Shown: positions 53,246 to 62,537 of the stretch, piece after piece | How positions within the stretch are numbered: the first letter of the stretch is position 1 | Layout: the number at the start of each line of letters is the position of its first letter | Assembly (NCBI GenBank): GCA_028282325.1 | Contig: JANQID010000021.1 | Location: 1-64,000 of the forward strand | DNA: 64,000 nt | From: Chloroflexaceae bacterium | Lineage (GTDB): Bacteria > Chloroflexota > Chloroflexia > Chloroflexales > Chloroflexaceae | Reading direction: 5' to 3' | Program-made: the position numbers and the translations under genes | Notes under the pieces: generated by a model | The model's database searches: none | The model's input: only the letters and a program-made list of their open reading frames with translations | What the model was told of the DNA's origin: nothing

Positions 53246-54847
53246 ATGTCGGGGCGTCGCTTCGACGGAGGCGTTCTCCGCGTAACTGTATTTGATAGGG
53301 TCTATTTAGAGTTTGGTGTTCATAGTATGAGTTCATCTGAGGAGCAGATAAATTTTATCCGTGTGCTGCGTGTTTTACGCTGGCCTCTGGCTGGAATTGT
53401 AGGCCTGGTGTTTGCGCTCGGCCAAGTTGTCGAAAGCACCTTGCTGAAAGTTCAAGGTAATTCTTCCATTGTTCTGGTTAAGGATCAGATTGATCCATTT
53501 TTATGGGGAGTGATGGCCAGCGTAGCGGTGTGGATAGTCTTGAGTTGGGCGGCGCGCCAGGAGCAACGCTATCACTATGCTGAACAACGTTTACTCACAG
53601 ATCTGAAACGCAGTAACGCAAATCTCGAACTGCTCAATGAGATTGTACAACGTATTGCAAGTAGCGCCACGCTTGACGAGGTACTCGACTACACAATCAG
53701 TCTGCCGGGCAGATTGATTGGATCGCAAGCCGCAGTGCTGATGCTGATCGATGAGCACGGCGATCCTTTGCCTGCTCGAAGTGTTGGTTTCAAAGCGGAA
53801 ACGCTCTCTGAGGCGCGTCGATCTTTCGCAATCAACGCCTATGCTAATGACGAAGGTCCGGTTGTGTTTACTCCAGATTACGCCAGTGAAACGAAGTATG
53901 TCGCATGTGTGGTGTCGCCAATTATCGAGGCGGGATCGGTTGCGGGCGGCAATGGCGATAACGAGTTTCTTGCAGCGACGCTACTGGGTTGGTTTGAGGC
54001 CTATTTCGAAGCGAATCCAGTCCAACGTGGATATCGACCGAACAGCTTGCAATGGTCGGACGATAATCACTCAGTGACGCTTGCTGAAGATACAAAGCGA
54101 CTGCTCCGAAGCGTGTCCAGCGAATTGGCGGAGGCATTGATCGGCGCCAGGCGACGTGCGCGCGAGCTTGCCAGCGTTGCTGCACTGGAGCGTGCGATCA
54201 TTGAAGAACGTACCCGCATTGCGCGCGATCTGCACGACGGCGTGGCCCAGAGTCTTGCGTTTATGCGCATGCGGTTGGATCTTTGGGAGGACTGGTTGGA
54301 ACAAGATCCTGAGCGGTTGCAGCAGGAGTTTGCTCATTTCAAAACCAACTTGCGCACACAGATCGAGGAGTTGCGGCGAGCTATTTTTTCATTGCGCCCG
54401 GTGGAGTTGAGTCAGCTTGGTTTCGAGGGGTCGCTGCGTCGCTTTGTCACCGATTTTGCTGATCAACAACATTGGGATTTGGTTCTTGAATTGAATGTGC
54501 CGTATGATCTTCCCCGTGTGCTTGAATTGGCGTCATTCCGCATTGTTCAAGAAGCATTGAATAATGCAGCCAAACATGCGCATGCGCGAAGAGTCGAGGT
54601 CAAATTAAGTTTGGCTGATGGTGGTCTGCAAATCGTCATTCGTGATGATGGCGTTGGTTTTGATCCCGGTGAGATACGTGAACAGCCGAACAAACATTTT
54701 GGATTGCTCCAGATGCGTGAAAGACTTTCTGCATTGGATGGTCATCTTACCTTGATTTCACGCCCAAATGAGGGCGCCGAGCTTCGAGCGTGGATGCCAA
54801 TTGTTTATGCCGAGCAAGCTCTGAATCAGGATATGATGAGCTCGTAA
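53246..54847 (+). CDS. Membrane histidine kinase, NarL/DegS type, with GAF-like domain
   Basis: 533 residues. Two helices (about 43-63 and 87-107) are followed by a coiled segment and a GAF-like domain (about 135-290). The HisKA_3 domain has the acceptor His in ARDLHDGVAQSLAF, and the HATPase_c has IVQEALNNAAKHAHA and DGVGFDPGE. GGAGG before 53246 favours this start, but ATG 53327 also fits because the helices lie after it. No response regulator gene is adjacent. It follows the amidase/M23 gene by 30 bp. Confidence 0.88.
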   Translation: MSGRRFDGGVLRVTVFDRVYLEFGVHSMSSSEEQINFIRVLRVLRWPLAGIVGLVFALGQVVESTLLKVQGNSSIVLVKDQIDPFLWGVMASVAVWIVLSWAARQEQRYHYAEQRLLTDLKRSNANLELLNEIVQRIASSATLDEVLDYTISLPGRLIGSQAAVLMLIDEHGDPLPARSVGFKAETLSEARRSFAINAYANDEGPVVFTPDYASETKYVACVVSPIIEAGSVAGGNGDNEFLAATLLGWFEAYFEANPVQRGYRPNSLQWSDDNHSVTLAEDTKRLLRSVSSELAEALIGARRRARELASVAALERAIIEERTRIARDLHDGVAQSLAFMRMRLDLWEDWLEQDPERLQQEFAHFKTNLRTQIEELRRAIFSLRPVELSQLGFEGSLRRFVTDFADQQHWDLVLELNVPYDLPRVLELASFRIVQEALNNAAKHAHARRVEVKLSLADGGLQIVIRDDGVGFDPGEIREQPNKHFGLLQMRERLSALDGHLTLISRPNEGAELRAWMPIVYAEQALNQDMMSS

Positions 54848-54908
54848 TTTGTGTGTATATGTTCCGATTTCTGTGCCTGGATCAACCGAGAGATCTACCT
54901 ATCGGCTT

Positions 54909-55595
54909 TTAAGGCGAATCTGTCGTTTCGGAAGCGGGCGTTTCCTTGCTGCTGTCAGGCGGCGTATCGGGCATAATGAGCAGAGGCTCAACGGGCGTTA
55001 CGAGCCGATCGACAATTGCGCCGAGACGCTGGAACTGCGGTCCAAGCTCGGTCTCGGCCAGCGGGATGTTCACCGGCACATCGAGAACTACCGGCACGGA
55101 GGTGCTTAACGGAACGCTCATATCGAGCGCAATCGGCAGTTGGAGTCCGGCTGGCAATTGTATGCCTACTGTCGCGTTGAGATTGCCTCCGCCGCTTGGG
55201 AAGAGAATGCCTGCCGGAACGTTCAAATTCACCGGATCGGTCAGGGTGACGACGGTTGATTGGTTGATGGGTACATCAATCTCAATTGGCAAACGTGTAT
55301 CGAGCGGCACGGTGTAGATGATGGTCGCCCCCTCAAGCTTGTCGACGACATCTCGCAGTTCAGCAACGTTATCGCCTGCAAAAGTTTGCAGGTTGCCGGT
55401 CATCGAGTTAACTTGATTGCGTTGCGTAATAACGATGCCGACCAACACACCAACAACGATAAACAACAGCAAGTTGAGCAGAAACGATGTCCAGATCATC
55501 GCCTTGTACAATGGTGCGATGCGTGCATAGCGTTTGCCCCGACGTTGGGATGTTGCGATCGTCTCGTCGGTGACCGGATCTGCCTGATTCGTCAT
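54909..55595 (-). CDS. Membrane protein with Pro/Val-rich outer repeats
   Basis: 228 residues. One transmembrane helix (about 37-58) follows a basic cytoplasmic part. The outer region has a helical segment (about 60-88) and then short strands of the form LPIEIDVPIN and VPVVLDVPVNIPL that repeat four or five times. It ends in a Pro/Thr/Ser-rich tail (about 208-228). Function unknown; the strand pattern suggests a beta-rich extracellular or bitopic assembly. It is convergent with the kinase and 210 bp from ruvA. Confidence 0.7.
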   Translation of the reverse strand: MTNQADPVTDETIATSQRRGKRYARIAPLYKAMIWTSFLLNLLLFIVVGVLVGIVITQRNQVNSMTGNLQTFAGDNVAELRDVVDKLEGATIIYTVPLDTRLPIEIDVPINQSTVVTLTDPVNLNVPAGILFPSGGGNLNATVGIQLPAGLQLPIALDMSVPLSTSVPVVLDVPVNIPLAETELGPQFQRLGAIVDRLVTPVEPLLIMPDTPPDSSKETPASETTDSP

Positions 55596-55804
55596 TGAGC
55601 GCCTCCCTGTCCACGAGCGTAAATGATAATCTCTGGAGTGCTAGATGTGTCGATGGCTTCTTTGCCAAACATTGTGTCCTGCGATTAGTATCGTATTGCT
55701 TTACACATCTTTCTTCACGTTATCATACCATAGCCGGTGATAATATGAAAAGCGGGACTTTTGGGTTGGGGATAGAAATTGATAAACGGGAATGGCGCTA
55801 TACC

Positions 55805-56401
55805 TTATGCGCCGCCAAAGTAGCGGAGCGCCAGCCGCAAGCGATCTTCGAGGTTGACGGGTGCATCGCTTGGCAAAGCGGCGATAGCGGCGCCAGCCTC
55901 GGCGCTGCTATACCCCAGATTGACCAGCAGTTCGGCCAGCTCGTTGTTAAGCGCCAGCGCTGCCGGCGGCATATCTGCGGGAATTCCGACTACCCCTGAA
56001 AGTTTCAGTTTGTCTTTCAATTCAAGGATCAAACGTTCAGCGGTCTTCTTGCCGATGCCAGGCGTGCGTGCCAGGCGTGCGGAGTCGCCGTGAGCAACTG
56101 CGAGCTGCAATTCGTCGAGTGTGATCGCGGAGAGCAGGTTGATCGCAACGCGTGGACCAACCCCCGATACGCTCAACAAGGTCTCGAAGGTTGTGCGTTG
56201 CTCTAGGTCGGCAAATCCGTACAGAGTGAGTGCGTCTTCGCGCACAATGAGCAGTGTGTAGACAAAGACTATATCGCCAATGGCCCCCAGATTGGCGAGA
56301 ACCGGACGCGGCGCATAAACTTGCAAACCAACGCCGCCAGTTTCAATAACAATGTGATCGCTGCCGATATGTTGGAGAATACCGCGTAACGAAGCGATCA
56401 T
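55805..56401 (-). CDS. ruvA: Holliday junction DNA helicase subunit RuvA
   Basis: 198 residues, the normal size. [20 protein letters not shown] is the domain I start; two helix-hairpin-helix motifs ([18 protein letters not shown] and [20 protein letters not shown]) bind DNA. A C-terminal domain (about 145-198) contacts RuvB. It tetramerises on Holliday junctions and works with RuvB and RuvC; those are not in the window. Confidence 0.97.
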   Translation of the reverse strand: MIASLRGILQHIGSDHIVIETGGVGLQVYAPRPVLANLGAIGDIVFVYTLLIVREDALTLYGFADLEQRTTFETLLSVSGVGPRVAINLLSAITLDELQLAVAHGDSARLARTPGIGKKTAERLILELKDKLKLSGVVGIPADMPPAALALNNELAELLVNLGYSSAEAGAAIAALPSDAPVNLEDRLRLALRYFGGA

Positions 56402-56486
56402 AGGCGTACTCTGTGAACGGATTTGAATATGCTTACCGGCGATTATACCACGTGATTATCAAAGCTTGCGGGTAATATTCGCAATA

Positions 56487-56497
56487 ACGCATTGCGT
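56487..56497. promoter_or_regulatory. Palindrome ACGCATTGCGT next to a promoter
   Basis: Reverse complement of the palindrome at 8905 and 56680. It ends 4 bp before the -35 hexamer at 56502. Site-plus-promoter layout resembles the polysaccharide promoter. Confidence 0.5.
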
Positions 56498-56501
56498 CAT
56501 C

Positions 56502-56531
56502 TTGACATATCTTAGATCTTTTTGTTATAAT
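56502..56531 (+). promoter_or_regulatory. Near-perfect consensus promoter
   Basis: TTGACA at 56502-56507 and TATAAT at 56526-56531 with an 18-bp spacer. The 356-bp gap between ruvA and the CocE gene also holds a 22-codon frame and another palindrome. Confidence 0.75.
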
Positions 56532-56537
56532 ACCGTT

Positions 56538-56606
56538 ATGACGCAGCGTGTAATAAATTCAATCTCGTTACAAACTACTCCACCTGTTTCGACGCTGTCG
56601 CTCTAA
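56538..56606 (+). CDS. Possible leaderless 22-codon ORF
   Basis: ATG 56538 lies 7 nt after the -10 element, so transcription would start at or beside it and no ribosome site is needed. The frame ends TAA 56604-56606 with no recognisable domain. It could be a leader peptide or chance. Nothing else supports translation. Confidence 0.25.
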   Translation: MTQRVINSISLQTTPPVSTLSL

Positions 56607-56679
56607 AGTTCCCGCGTAGTTCTAAGTTAATCACGATGCTTCAAAGGTTGAAAGTCGTCAATGGTGACCATATTTTATT

Positions 56680-56690
56680 ACGCAATGCGT
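56680..56690. promoter_or_regulatory. Palindrome ACGCAATGCGT, third copy
   Basis: Identical to the 8905 site and followed, like the 56487 site, by CAT. It lies 67 bp before the CocE gene. Confidence 0.45.
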
Positions 56691-56757
56691 CATGCACCGG
56701 GTGAAATCGCATCTTCAGCGGGATTTTCTGGCAAATACCGGTCAATAAGGGGTGCGT

Positions 56758-58554
56758 ATGAAATTGGCTAACCGCGGCGTGCTCGCCTTCCTGGGTCTGG
56801 GAGTAGCCGGTCTCGGTCTCTGTCAATTGCATCGACAACTCCGAGCGCTGTCGTTTCAGGCGCCGCCTCCACAATATCAAGTTGTCGTTGAATGTCACCT
56901 GCGTATTCCAATGCCAGATGGCGCTACGTTGATGGCCGACCGTTATTCTCCGCAAGCGAACGGCGAGTTCCCGACTATTCTGATCCGCACTCCTTATGGG
57001 CGACCTCCAGAACTGGGCCTCTTCAATTTGATTGCGCGGTTTTCGGGTCTTGCTGACGATAGTACCTATCGATTATTTGCTGAACGCGGCTATCACGTTG
57101 TTGTTCAGAGCGTTCGCGGTCGCTTTTTATCAGACGGCGAGTTTGATCCGTTTGTCAATGAAGCACACGACGGAACCGCCACAATCGATTGGATTTCTCG
57201 CCAGGAATGGTTCAATGGGACGCTTGGCTTGTGGGGGCCGAGTTATCTAGGATATGTCCAGTGGGCTGTTGCGGCTGCGGCGCCGGCATATCTCAAAGCA
57301 ATACTCCCGATGATGACAAGCGCCCGTATGTCGCGGGCGATTTTTCCCGACGACGCGTACTCGATGGATACGGCGGTTCGCTGGACATATCTTGTCAACG
57401 CGATGCAGGGTCCGAGTAAGCGGTTTGATCTGATTGCGTTGATGCGGACTGCGCCGTTTCGGCAAGTTCGGGCCTTGCGACGAGCGTTTGCCCACACGCC
57501 GACGGGTGAAGTTGATCGCGTAATTCTTGGCAAACCCGTGTCTTTCTATCGCATATGGATGGAGAATGCTAACCTGAGCAGTCCGTATTGGAGATCCATC
57601 GACAAGCATAAACAGCTTTCAGCTATCACTGCACCGGTTCATCTTATCGCCGGTTGGTATGATATCTTTTTGCGCGATCAACTGATTGACTACACCACGC
57701 TGCTAGCATCGGGGCGCAAACCCTATTTAACTATTGGACCGCAAACGCATTCCGCTATGTCGGTGATCGAGCAAGGCGTGCGTGAAGGATTGTCCTGGTT
57801 CGATGCGCATTTAAAAGGCCAGCAGGAACGTGTGCGGCAGCGCCCGGTGCGAGTATATGTGATGGGCGCCCATGAGTGGCACGAGATGGACTTCTGGCCG
57901 CCGTTGGCGCGAACGACGCGCTACTATTTGCATGCGCATAGCCAGCTTGCCACGGTTGTGCCGTCGGAACGCTCATCTGTTGATCAGTTCACATTCGATC
58001 CGTTAGATCCGACGCCGGTTGTGGGCGGCCCGATGCTTAACGAGGGGAATGGGCCGCGCGATCATCGCGGACTGGAGATGCGTCCTGATGTGTTGACCTA
58101 CACTACTCCTCCGCTTACCGATGATGTTGATGTGATCGGGCCGGTGCGCCTGGAGCTTTACACGCGCTCATCCCTCCCGCATACGGACTTTATCGGGCGG
58201 TTGTGCAACGTGTACCCCGATGGGCGGTCGATAAATGTGTGCGACGGACTCTTTCGGGTGCTGCCGGGCAAAGGTGAACGCCAGCCCGATGGCAGCTTGC
58301 GCATTGATATTGATATGTGGGCGACCGCGCAGCGCTTTCGTCGCGGCCATTGCATCCGCCTCCAGGTCGTAAGCGGAGCGCACCCGCGGTGGGAGCGCAA
58401 TCTCGGCAGCGGTGAGCCAATCGGCAAAGGCGTCAATATGCTTCGGGCTGAGCAGTTGATATATCGCGATGCGGCCCACCCATCGGCGCTTGTGCTGCCC
58501 ATCATCAACCCGTCCGATTCAAGCTTAAGTTCACGCCGCGCCTTTGTAGGCTAA
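56758..58554 (+). CDS. CocE/NonD family alpha/beta hydrolase (X-Pro dipeptidase-like)
   Basis: 598 residues. A hydrophobic N-terminus (VLAFLGLGVAGLGLCQL) may be a signal or anchor. The alpha/beta hydrolase domain has GTATIDWISRQEWFNGTLGL, then the nucleophile elbow GPSYLGY, the Asp in AGWYDIFLRD and the His in GPQTHSAM. A PepX-C jelly-roll domain follows (about 375-590). AAGGGG precedes ATG 56758. The family includes cocaine esterase and glutaryl acylases; the substrate is unknown. Confidence 0.88.
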   Translation: MKLANRGVLAFLGLGVAGLGLCQLHRQLRALSFQAPPPQYQVVVECHLRIPMPDGATLMADRYSPQANGEFPTILIRTPYGRPPELGLFNLIARFSGLADDSTYRLFAERGYHVVVQSVRGRFLSDGEFDPFVNEAHDGTATIDWISRQEWFNGTLGLWGPSYLGYVQWAVAAAAPAYLKAILPMMTSARMSRAIFPDDAYSMDTAVRWTYLVNAMQGPSKRFDLIALMRTAPFRQVRALRRAFAHTPTGEVDRVILGKPVSFYRIWMENANLSSPYWRSIDKHKQLSAITAPVHLIAGWYDIFLRDQLIDYTTLLASGRKPYLTIGPQTHSAMSVIEQGVREGLSWFDAHLKGQQERVRQRPVRVYVMGAHEWHEMDFWPPLARTTRYYLHAHSQLATVVPSERSSVDQFTFDPLDPTPVVGGPMLNEGNGPRDHRGLEMRPDVLTYTTPPLTDDVDVIGPVRLELYTRSSLPHTDFIGRLCNVYPDGRSINVCDGLFRVLPGKGERQPDGSLRIDIDMWATAQRFRRGHCIRLQVVSGAHPRWERNLGSGEPIGKGVNMLRAEQLIYRDAAHPSALVLPIINPSDSSLSSRRAFVG

Positions 58555-58581
58555 GAGCCGGCCTGAGGAGGGGCAGAAAGC

Positions 58582-58680
58582 AGACTGGGCCAGTCTTCCA
58601 GAAAAACGTTTGCAGAGGTCTTCGACGGAAATTGCGCTCAGACGTTCAATGGTATGCCGGTTTTGAGACTGGCCCAGTCT
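58582..58680. promoter_or_regulatory. Pair of palindromes upstream of acyl-CoA dehydrogenase
   Basis: AGACTGGGCCAGTCT at 58582-58596 and AGACTGGCCCAGTCT at 58666-58680. Each is a 15-bp palindrome with one central base, and each is the reverse complement of the other. The spacing is 84 bp, exactly 8 turns of B-DNA. TTTT follows the second copy. Together they look like two operators that could be bridged by a dimeric regulator. Confidence 0.55.
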
Positions 58681-58816
58681 TTTCAGACAGTTTCTAAAAG
58701 GCTACGTTGCTTGTATCAAGAGTTTCATATCTCGGCGGAAAACCGCCATATTTCCTGAGCGCGATGACGCGCACGATTAGTCGGCTTACAACAAAGACTT
58801 TAGGAGGAAGACCACA

Positions 58817-59989
58817 ATGATCGATTATGAGCACACCGAGGACATCAAGCTCTTGCGTCAAACCATTCGCGACTTTGCAGAGAAAGAAATTCGCCCGATT
58901 GCTCGTCAAATTGACGAGGAAGAGCGGGTGCCTTTTGAAACGCTGAAAAAAGCTGGCGAGATGGGTTTAATGGGTTTGCCGTTTCCTGAGGAATATGGCG
59001 GCGCCGGGGTTGGTATTCTGGGATATTGCATTTTGATGGAAGAGATCAACCGGATTTGCGCCAGCACCGCCACGATCATCGGCGCGCATTCGCAGCTCTG
59101 TGCGATGACGATGCATCTTGGCGGCACGTTGGCTCAGAAAGATAAGTACCTGCGCGCGTTGTGCGAGGGACGCATGATCGGTGCCTGGGCGTTGACCGAG
59201 CCAAACGCGGGAAGCGATGCAGCGCATATCCAGACCACAGCGGAACTGCGCGGCGATGAGTGGGTGCTCAACGGCCAGAAGATGTGGATCAGCAACGGCA
59301 ACTTTGCCGATGTGTTGGTGGTCTTTGCGGCCAATGATCGTTCGTTGGGGCCAAAGGGCGGCGTTTCGGCATTTATCGTCGAGAAGACATTTCCCGGATT
59401 CAAGGTTGGCAAAGTTGAGGACAAGATGGGGTTGCGCGCCTCGCACACCGCCAGCCTCTACTTTGAGGACTGTCGCGTGCCCAAAGAAAATGTGATCGGC
59501 CAGGTCGGCTACGGCTTCTGGGTGGCGAAGAAGACGCTGGACATCGGTCGGGCTGCGTTAGGGGCGGGCGCGCTGGGATCGGCCAAAGAAGCCTTTGAAA
59601 TGAGCCGGAAGTATTCTGTTGAGCGGCAGCAATTTGGGCATCCCATCGCCGACTTTCAGGCTATCCAGTTCAAGCTGGCCGAGATGGCGATGAAAATCTA
59701 TGCAATGGAGCAGATGGTCTATGATACTGCGAAAAAGGTGGACGCAGGCCAGCCAGCCACGCTGGAGAGCAGCATTGTGAAGCTCTATTGTACGGATGCG
59801 GCCAGCCAAATTATCGATGAGGCGATCCAGATACATGGTGGCATGGGCTTCAGCCGCGAGTTGCCGCTGGAACGTATGTATCGCGATGCGCGCGTCACGC
59901 GTATTTTCGAGGGCACCAACGAAGTTCAAAAATATGTCATTGCCCACGAACTGCTGCGACAGATCGGCTATCACACGCGGCTGTATTAA
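58817..59989 (+). CDS. Acyl-CoA dehydrogenase
   Basis: 390 residues, standard three-domain length. N-terminal helices are followed by the beta domain (AWALTEPNAGSDAAHIQTTA), a helical C-terminal domain with HGGMGFSRELPLERMYRDAR, and the catalytic Glu in FEGTNEVQKYV. It oxidises acyl-CoA to enoyl-CoA with FAD, passing electrons to ETF. The chain-length or substrate type (fatty acid, branched-chain, benzoyl-succinyl-like) cannot be told. AGGAGG supports ATG 58817. The paired palindromes upstream may control it. Confidence 0.94.
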   Translation: MIDYEHTEDIKLLRQTIRDFAEKEIRPIARQIDEEERVPFETLKKAGEMGLMGLPFPEEYGGAGVGILGYCILMEEINRICASTATIIGAHSQLCAMTMHLGGTLAQKDKYLRALCEGRMIGAWALTEPNAGSDAAHIQTTAELRGDEWVLNGQKMWISNGNFADVLVVFAANDRSLGPKGGVSAFIVEKTFPGFKVGKVEDKMGLRASHTASLYFEDCRVPKENVIGQVGYGFWVAKKTLDIGRAALGAGALGSAKEAFEMSRKYSVERQQFGHPIADFQAIQFKLAEMAMKIYAMEQMVYDTAKKVDAGQPATLESSIVKLYCTDAASQIIDEAIQIHGGMGFSRELPLERMYRDARVTRIFEGTNEVQKYVIAHELLRQIGYHTRLY

Positions 59990-60025
59990 TTGCAGCGTCG
60001 GCAGTAACCAGCGTTAGATTTCAGG

Positions 60026-60068
60026 GAACGGGCAGCATAGTCGCTATGCCACCCGTTCTTATTTTTAT
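60026..60068 (+). terminator. Rho-independent terminator of the acyl-CoA dehydrogenase gene
   Basis: A stem GAACGGG..GCATAG with CTATGC..CCCGTTC, a TCG loop and a 2-nt internal mismatch, followed by TTATTTTTAT. Confidence 0.8.
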
Positions 60069-60274
60069 CTCCTCAATGCAGCAAATCTGTTCTTCCTGGC
60101 GCAACGCTCGTACCCCTGCGTTGCATCTCGATAGGCTACATAAGCGCATATCGTACGCTTTCAATGTGTATGCTATAATCGGACTGGACTGTTGATAAGA
60201 GTGCATCAACGCACCGCAATGCCTTCCTGAATCACACATTGCCGAAGACCCCATTGCGGCAGAGGAGGAGAACG

Positions 60275-61702
60275 GTGGCTGCCGGCAAAATTCCGATTGG
60301 GCGGCTGATTGGTATATTTCGCCCTATCCAACGCTGGCTTGAACAGCATCAGGGGGCGCGGCACTGGCTTAACGTATTGCGCCTGGGGCTCTTCCAATTC
60401 GGGATGGGACTTTCCCTGGCGCCGATCACTGGCACGCTCAACCGCGTATTGATTGACGAAATGACCATCCCCGCTGTAGCGGTAGGATTTCTCGTTGCAA
60501 TCCACTATTTTGTTTCTCCAGCTCGCGCAATTATTGGTTTTCAGTCTGATCAAGATCGTGCTGCTGGACGCTGGCGCACGCCGTACATTATGGTGGGCGG
60601 CATCTTAACCTACGGTGGTCTTGCAACAGCGCCGTTTTCCTTGATCTTGCTCAGCGGCGAGGGAGTTCTGTCATTTTGGATGGCGATGATTATCTGTACG
60701 CTGATCTTCCTGGCGTATGGGGTGGGCGTCAATATTGTTGAGACGATTTTTCTCGCGTTGGTCAGTGATATCACGTTGCCGCGCGAGCGAGGACGCGTGC
60801 TGGCCATACTGTGGATTATGCTGGTGTTGGGCACAATTGTCAGCTCTATCATTATGGGCCAGTTGCTAATCGACTACAGTCATTACCGGCTCATCCAGGT
60901 GATGCAAGGCTCGGCGGTAGTCTTTGTGGTGATGGCGTATATTGCGCTCTTTAACCAGGAACGCTTGCGCCCCGACGGTCAAATTGAAGGCTACAACGGA
61001 GAGATTCGCGTGCGCCAGACCCTGGGGCAATCGTTGCGAATCCTGGTAAGCCAGAAGCCCGTACTGAATCTCTTCATCGTGTTGTTTATTGCGACATTGG
61101 CATTTGCCACGCACGATGTGTTGTTGGAGCCTTACGGCGGCCAGGTATTGCAGATGAGTATCAGTGCAACGACACAACTTACGGCGCTTTGGGGCGTGGC
61201 GATGTTGATATCGATTGCCTTATCGGGATGGCTTTTGTGGAAGGGAAGATCGTCGGTTTTGCTGATTACGGCGGGCGTCGCGGTTGGCGCCGCAGGGTTT
61301 CTCATCATCAGTCTTTCCAGCAATGCGGCGCTGGTCAATGTCTTTCGCCTGGGAGTCGGGTTGATCGGCCTGGGGCGCGGCTTGTTTATCGTAGGCAGCG
61401 TGGCGTTGATCATGTCATTATCGGATATGAGTCATGCCGGGTTGTTCCTGGGGCTATGGGGAATGATGCAAGCGATAGCCCAGGGCTTTGGCACGATTGG
61501 CGGCGGCCTTGCCCGCGACATTGCCCAGGGCATTTCCGGTAGCGTCGCATCCGGCTATACGTTTGTCTATCTTTCCTCGCTGGCGATGCTGGGGCTGACG
61601 CTCATCGTATTGACAGCTCTCCGCCTCGGACGACAGATCCGCAACGTGCGCTCACCGTGGGAGGGCTTGCAAGATGTTCCCGCCGATCAGATTGCATTCT
61701 GA
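60275..61702 (+). CDS. PucC-family (BCD) MFS protein, probable bacteriochlorophyll carrier
   Basis: 475 residues with about 12 helices. FQFGMGLSLAPITGTLNRVL, ALVSDITLPRERGRVLAILW and HDVLLEPYGGQVLQMSI match PucC/LhaA/Bch2-type proteins that assemble light-harvesting complexes. GTG 60275 has AGAGGAGGAG upstream; a longer frame from 60239 lacks such a site. The V4R gene begins 89 bp downstream on the same strand. A role in photosynthetic membrane assembly is inferred from the family. Confidence 0.88.
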   Translation: MAAGKIPIGRLIGIFRPIQRWLEQHQGARHWLNVLRLGLFQFGMGLSLAPITGTLNRVLIDEMTIPAVAVGFLVAIHYFVSPARAIIGFQSDQDRAAGRWRTPYIMVGGILTYGGLATAPFSLILLSGEGVLSFWMAMIICTLIFLAYGVGVNIVETIFLALVSDITLPRERGRVLAILWIMLVLGTIVSSIIMGQLLIDYSHYRLIQVMQGSAVVFVVMAYIALFNQERLRPDGQIEGYNGEIRVRQTLGQSLRILVSQKPVLNLFIVLFIATLAFATHDVLLEPYGGQVLQMSISATTQLTALWGVAMLISIALSGWLLWKGRSSVLLITAGVAVGAAGFLIISLSSNAALVNVFRLGVGLIGLGRGLFIVGSVALIMSLSDMSHAGLFLGLWGMMQAIAQGFGTIGGGLARDIAQGISGSVASGYTFVYLSSLAMLGLTLIVLTALRLGRQIRNVRSPWEGLQDVPADQIAF

Positions 61703-61791
61703 CGATGGGAATACTATGATGATGCGCTTGCTCATGGTGACAACATCGGCTGTTGCCGCCCAAATCAGACAAGATAGGAGAGGTGTCTGTT

Positions 61792-62466
61792 ATGCAGATC
61801 AAGGACGCACCTGAACACGACCCTGTCGCTGATTTGCACCTTGTTGACGCCTATATGCGCTGGGCGCTGCTGGCCTCGGAAGAGGTTGTCGGCAAGAACG
61901 GGCTGAGCGTTCTCTTGCGTCAGGCCGGTCTGGAGCGTCTCATCGATAATTATCCTCCTGAACAACTCAAGATAAGCGCCGATATAACTTTTGGCGACTA
62001 TGCGAGCTTGAATGTTGCGTTGCATAGCTTTTTTGGACGCGCCGGACGAAGTATGGCTCTGCGCATCGGGCGACAGACGGCGCGCTATGCTATTGAACGT
62101 CAAGGCCCATTGTTTGGTACGGCTGCATTGCTGGCGGCGAAAGTTCTGCCGCTGGCAACCCAGATCAAAATGGGAATCTCGGCGATGCAACTTGGCCTGC
62201 GCAAGTTGAGTCAATCAGTGGGCGAAGACCGGCGGCTGAGCATCGAAGATCGCGGCGATGTTTTTGCTTACATCGATGCCGATTGCTCGATGAGCGCGGG
62301 CAAACGGGCCAACGAGCCACTCGGCTGGATCCAGACCGGCGTTCTGCAAGAGGCTTTGAGTTGGCAGACCGGCAGGGATCTCGATGTTGAGCAAGTCGCT
62401 TGTCGTTCAATGGGCGCGCCCGCCAGCGTCTGGGAAATTCGTAAAACGCCCAGGACGACTGAATAG
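61792..62466 (+). CDS. V4R (4-vinyl reductase-like) domain protein
   Basis: 224 residues. The C-terminal part is a V4R domain: DCSMSAGKRANEPLGWIQTG, LLQEALSW-like VLQEALSW, and VEQVACRSMGAPASVWEI. The third of the usual Cys residues is missing (GAPAS). V4R domains bind hydrocarbon ligands; BchJ, a member, helps chlorophyll precursor reduction. The N-terminal half (ITFGDYASLNVALHSFFG) is the remaining fold. AGGAGAGG precedes ATG 61792. Next to PucC it is probably linked to pigment or membrane assembly. Confidence 0.75.
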   Translation: MQIKDAPEHDPVADLHLVDAYMRWALLASEEVVGKNGLSVLLRQAGLERLIDNYPPEQLKISADITFGDYASLNVALHSFFGRAGRSMALRIGRQTARYAIERQGPLFGTAALLAAKVLPLATQIKMGISAMQLGLRKLSQSVGEDRRLSIEDRGDVFAYIDADCSMSAGKRANEPLGWIQTGVLQEALSWQTGRDLDVEQVACRSMGAPASVWEIRKTPRTTE

Positions 62467-62537
62467 CAATTGTTTCGTGATCCATCGATGCGAGATGCAT
62501 ACATCCTGGCATAAGCGCAGCGCCAAAGGAGAAACGT

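Noticed and set aside
58582-58680. Insertion-sequence ends (inverted repeats 84 bp apart)
   Set aside because: There is no transposase frame between them and no target-site duplication; each copy is itself a palindrome, which fits operators better.
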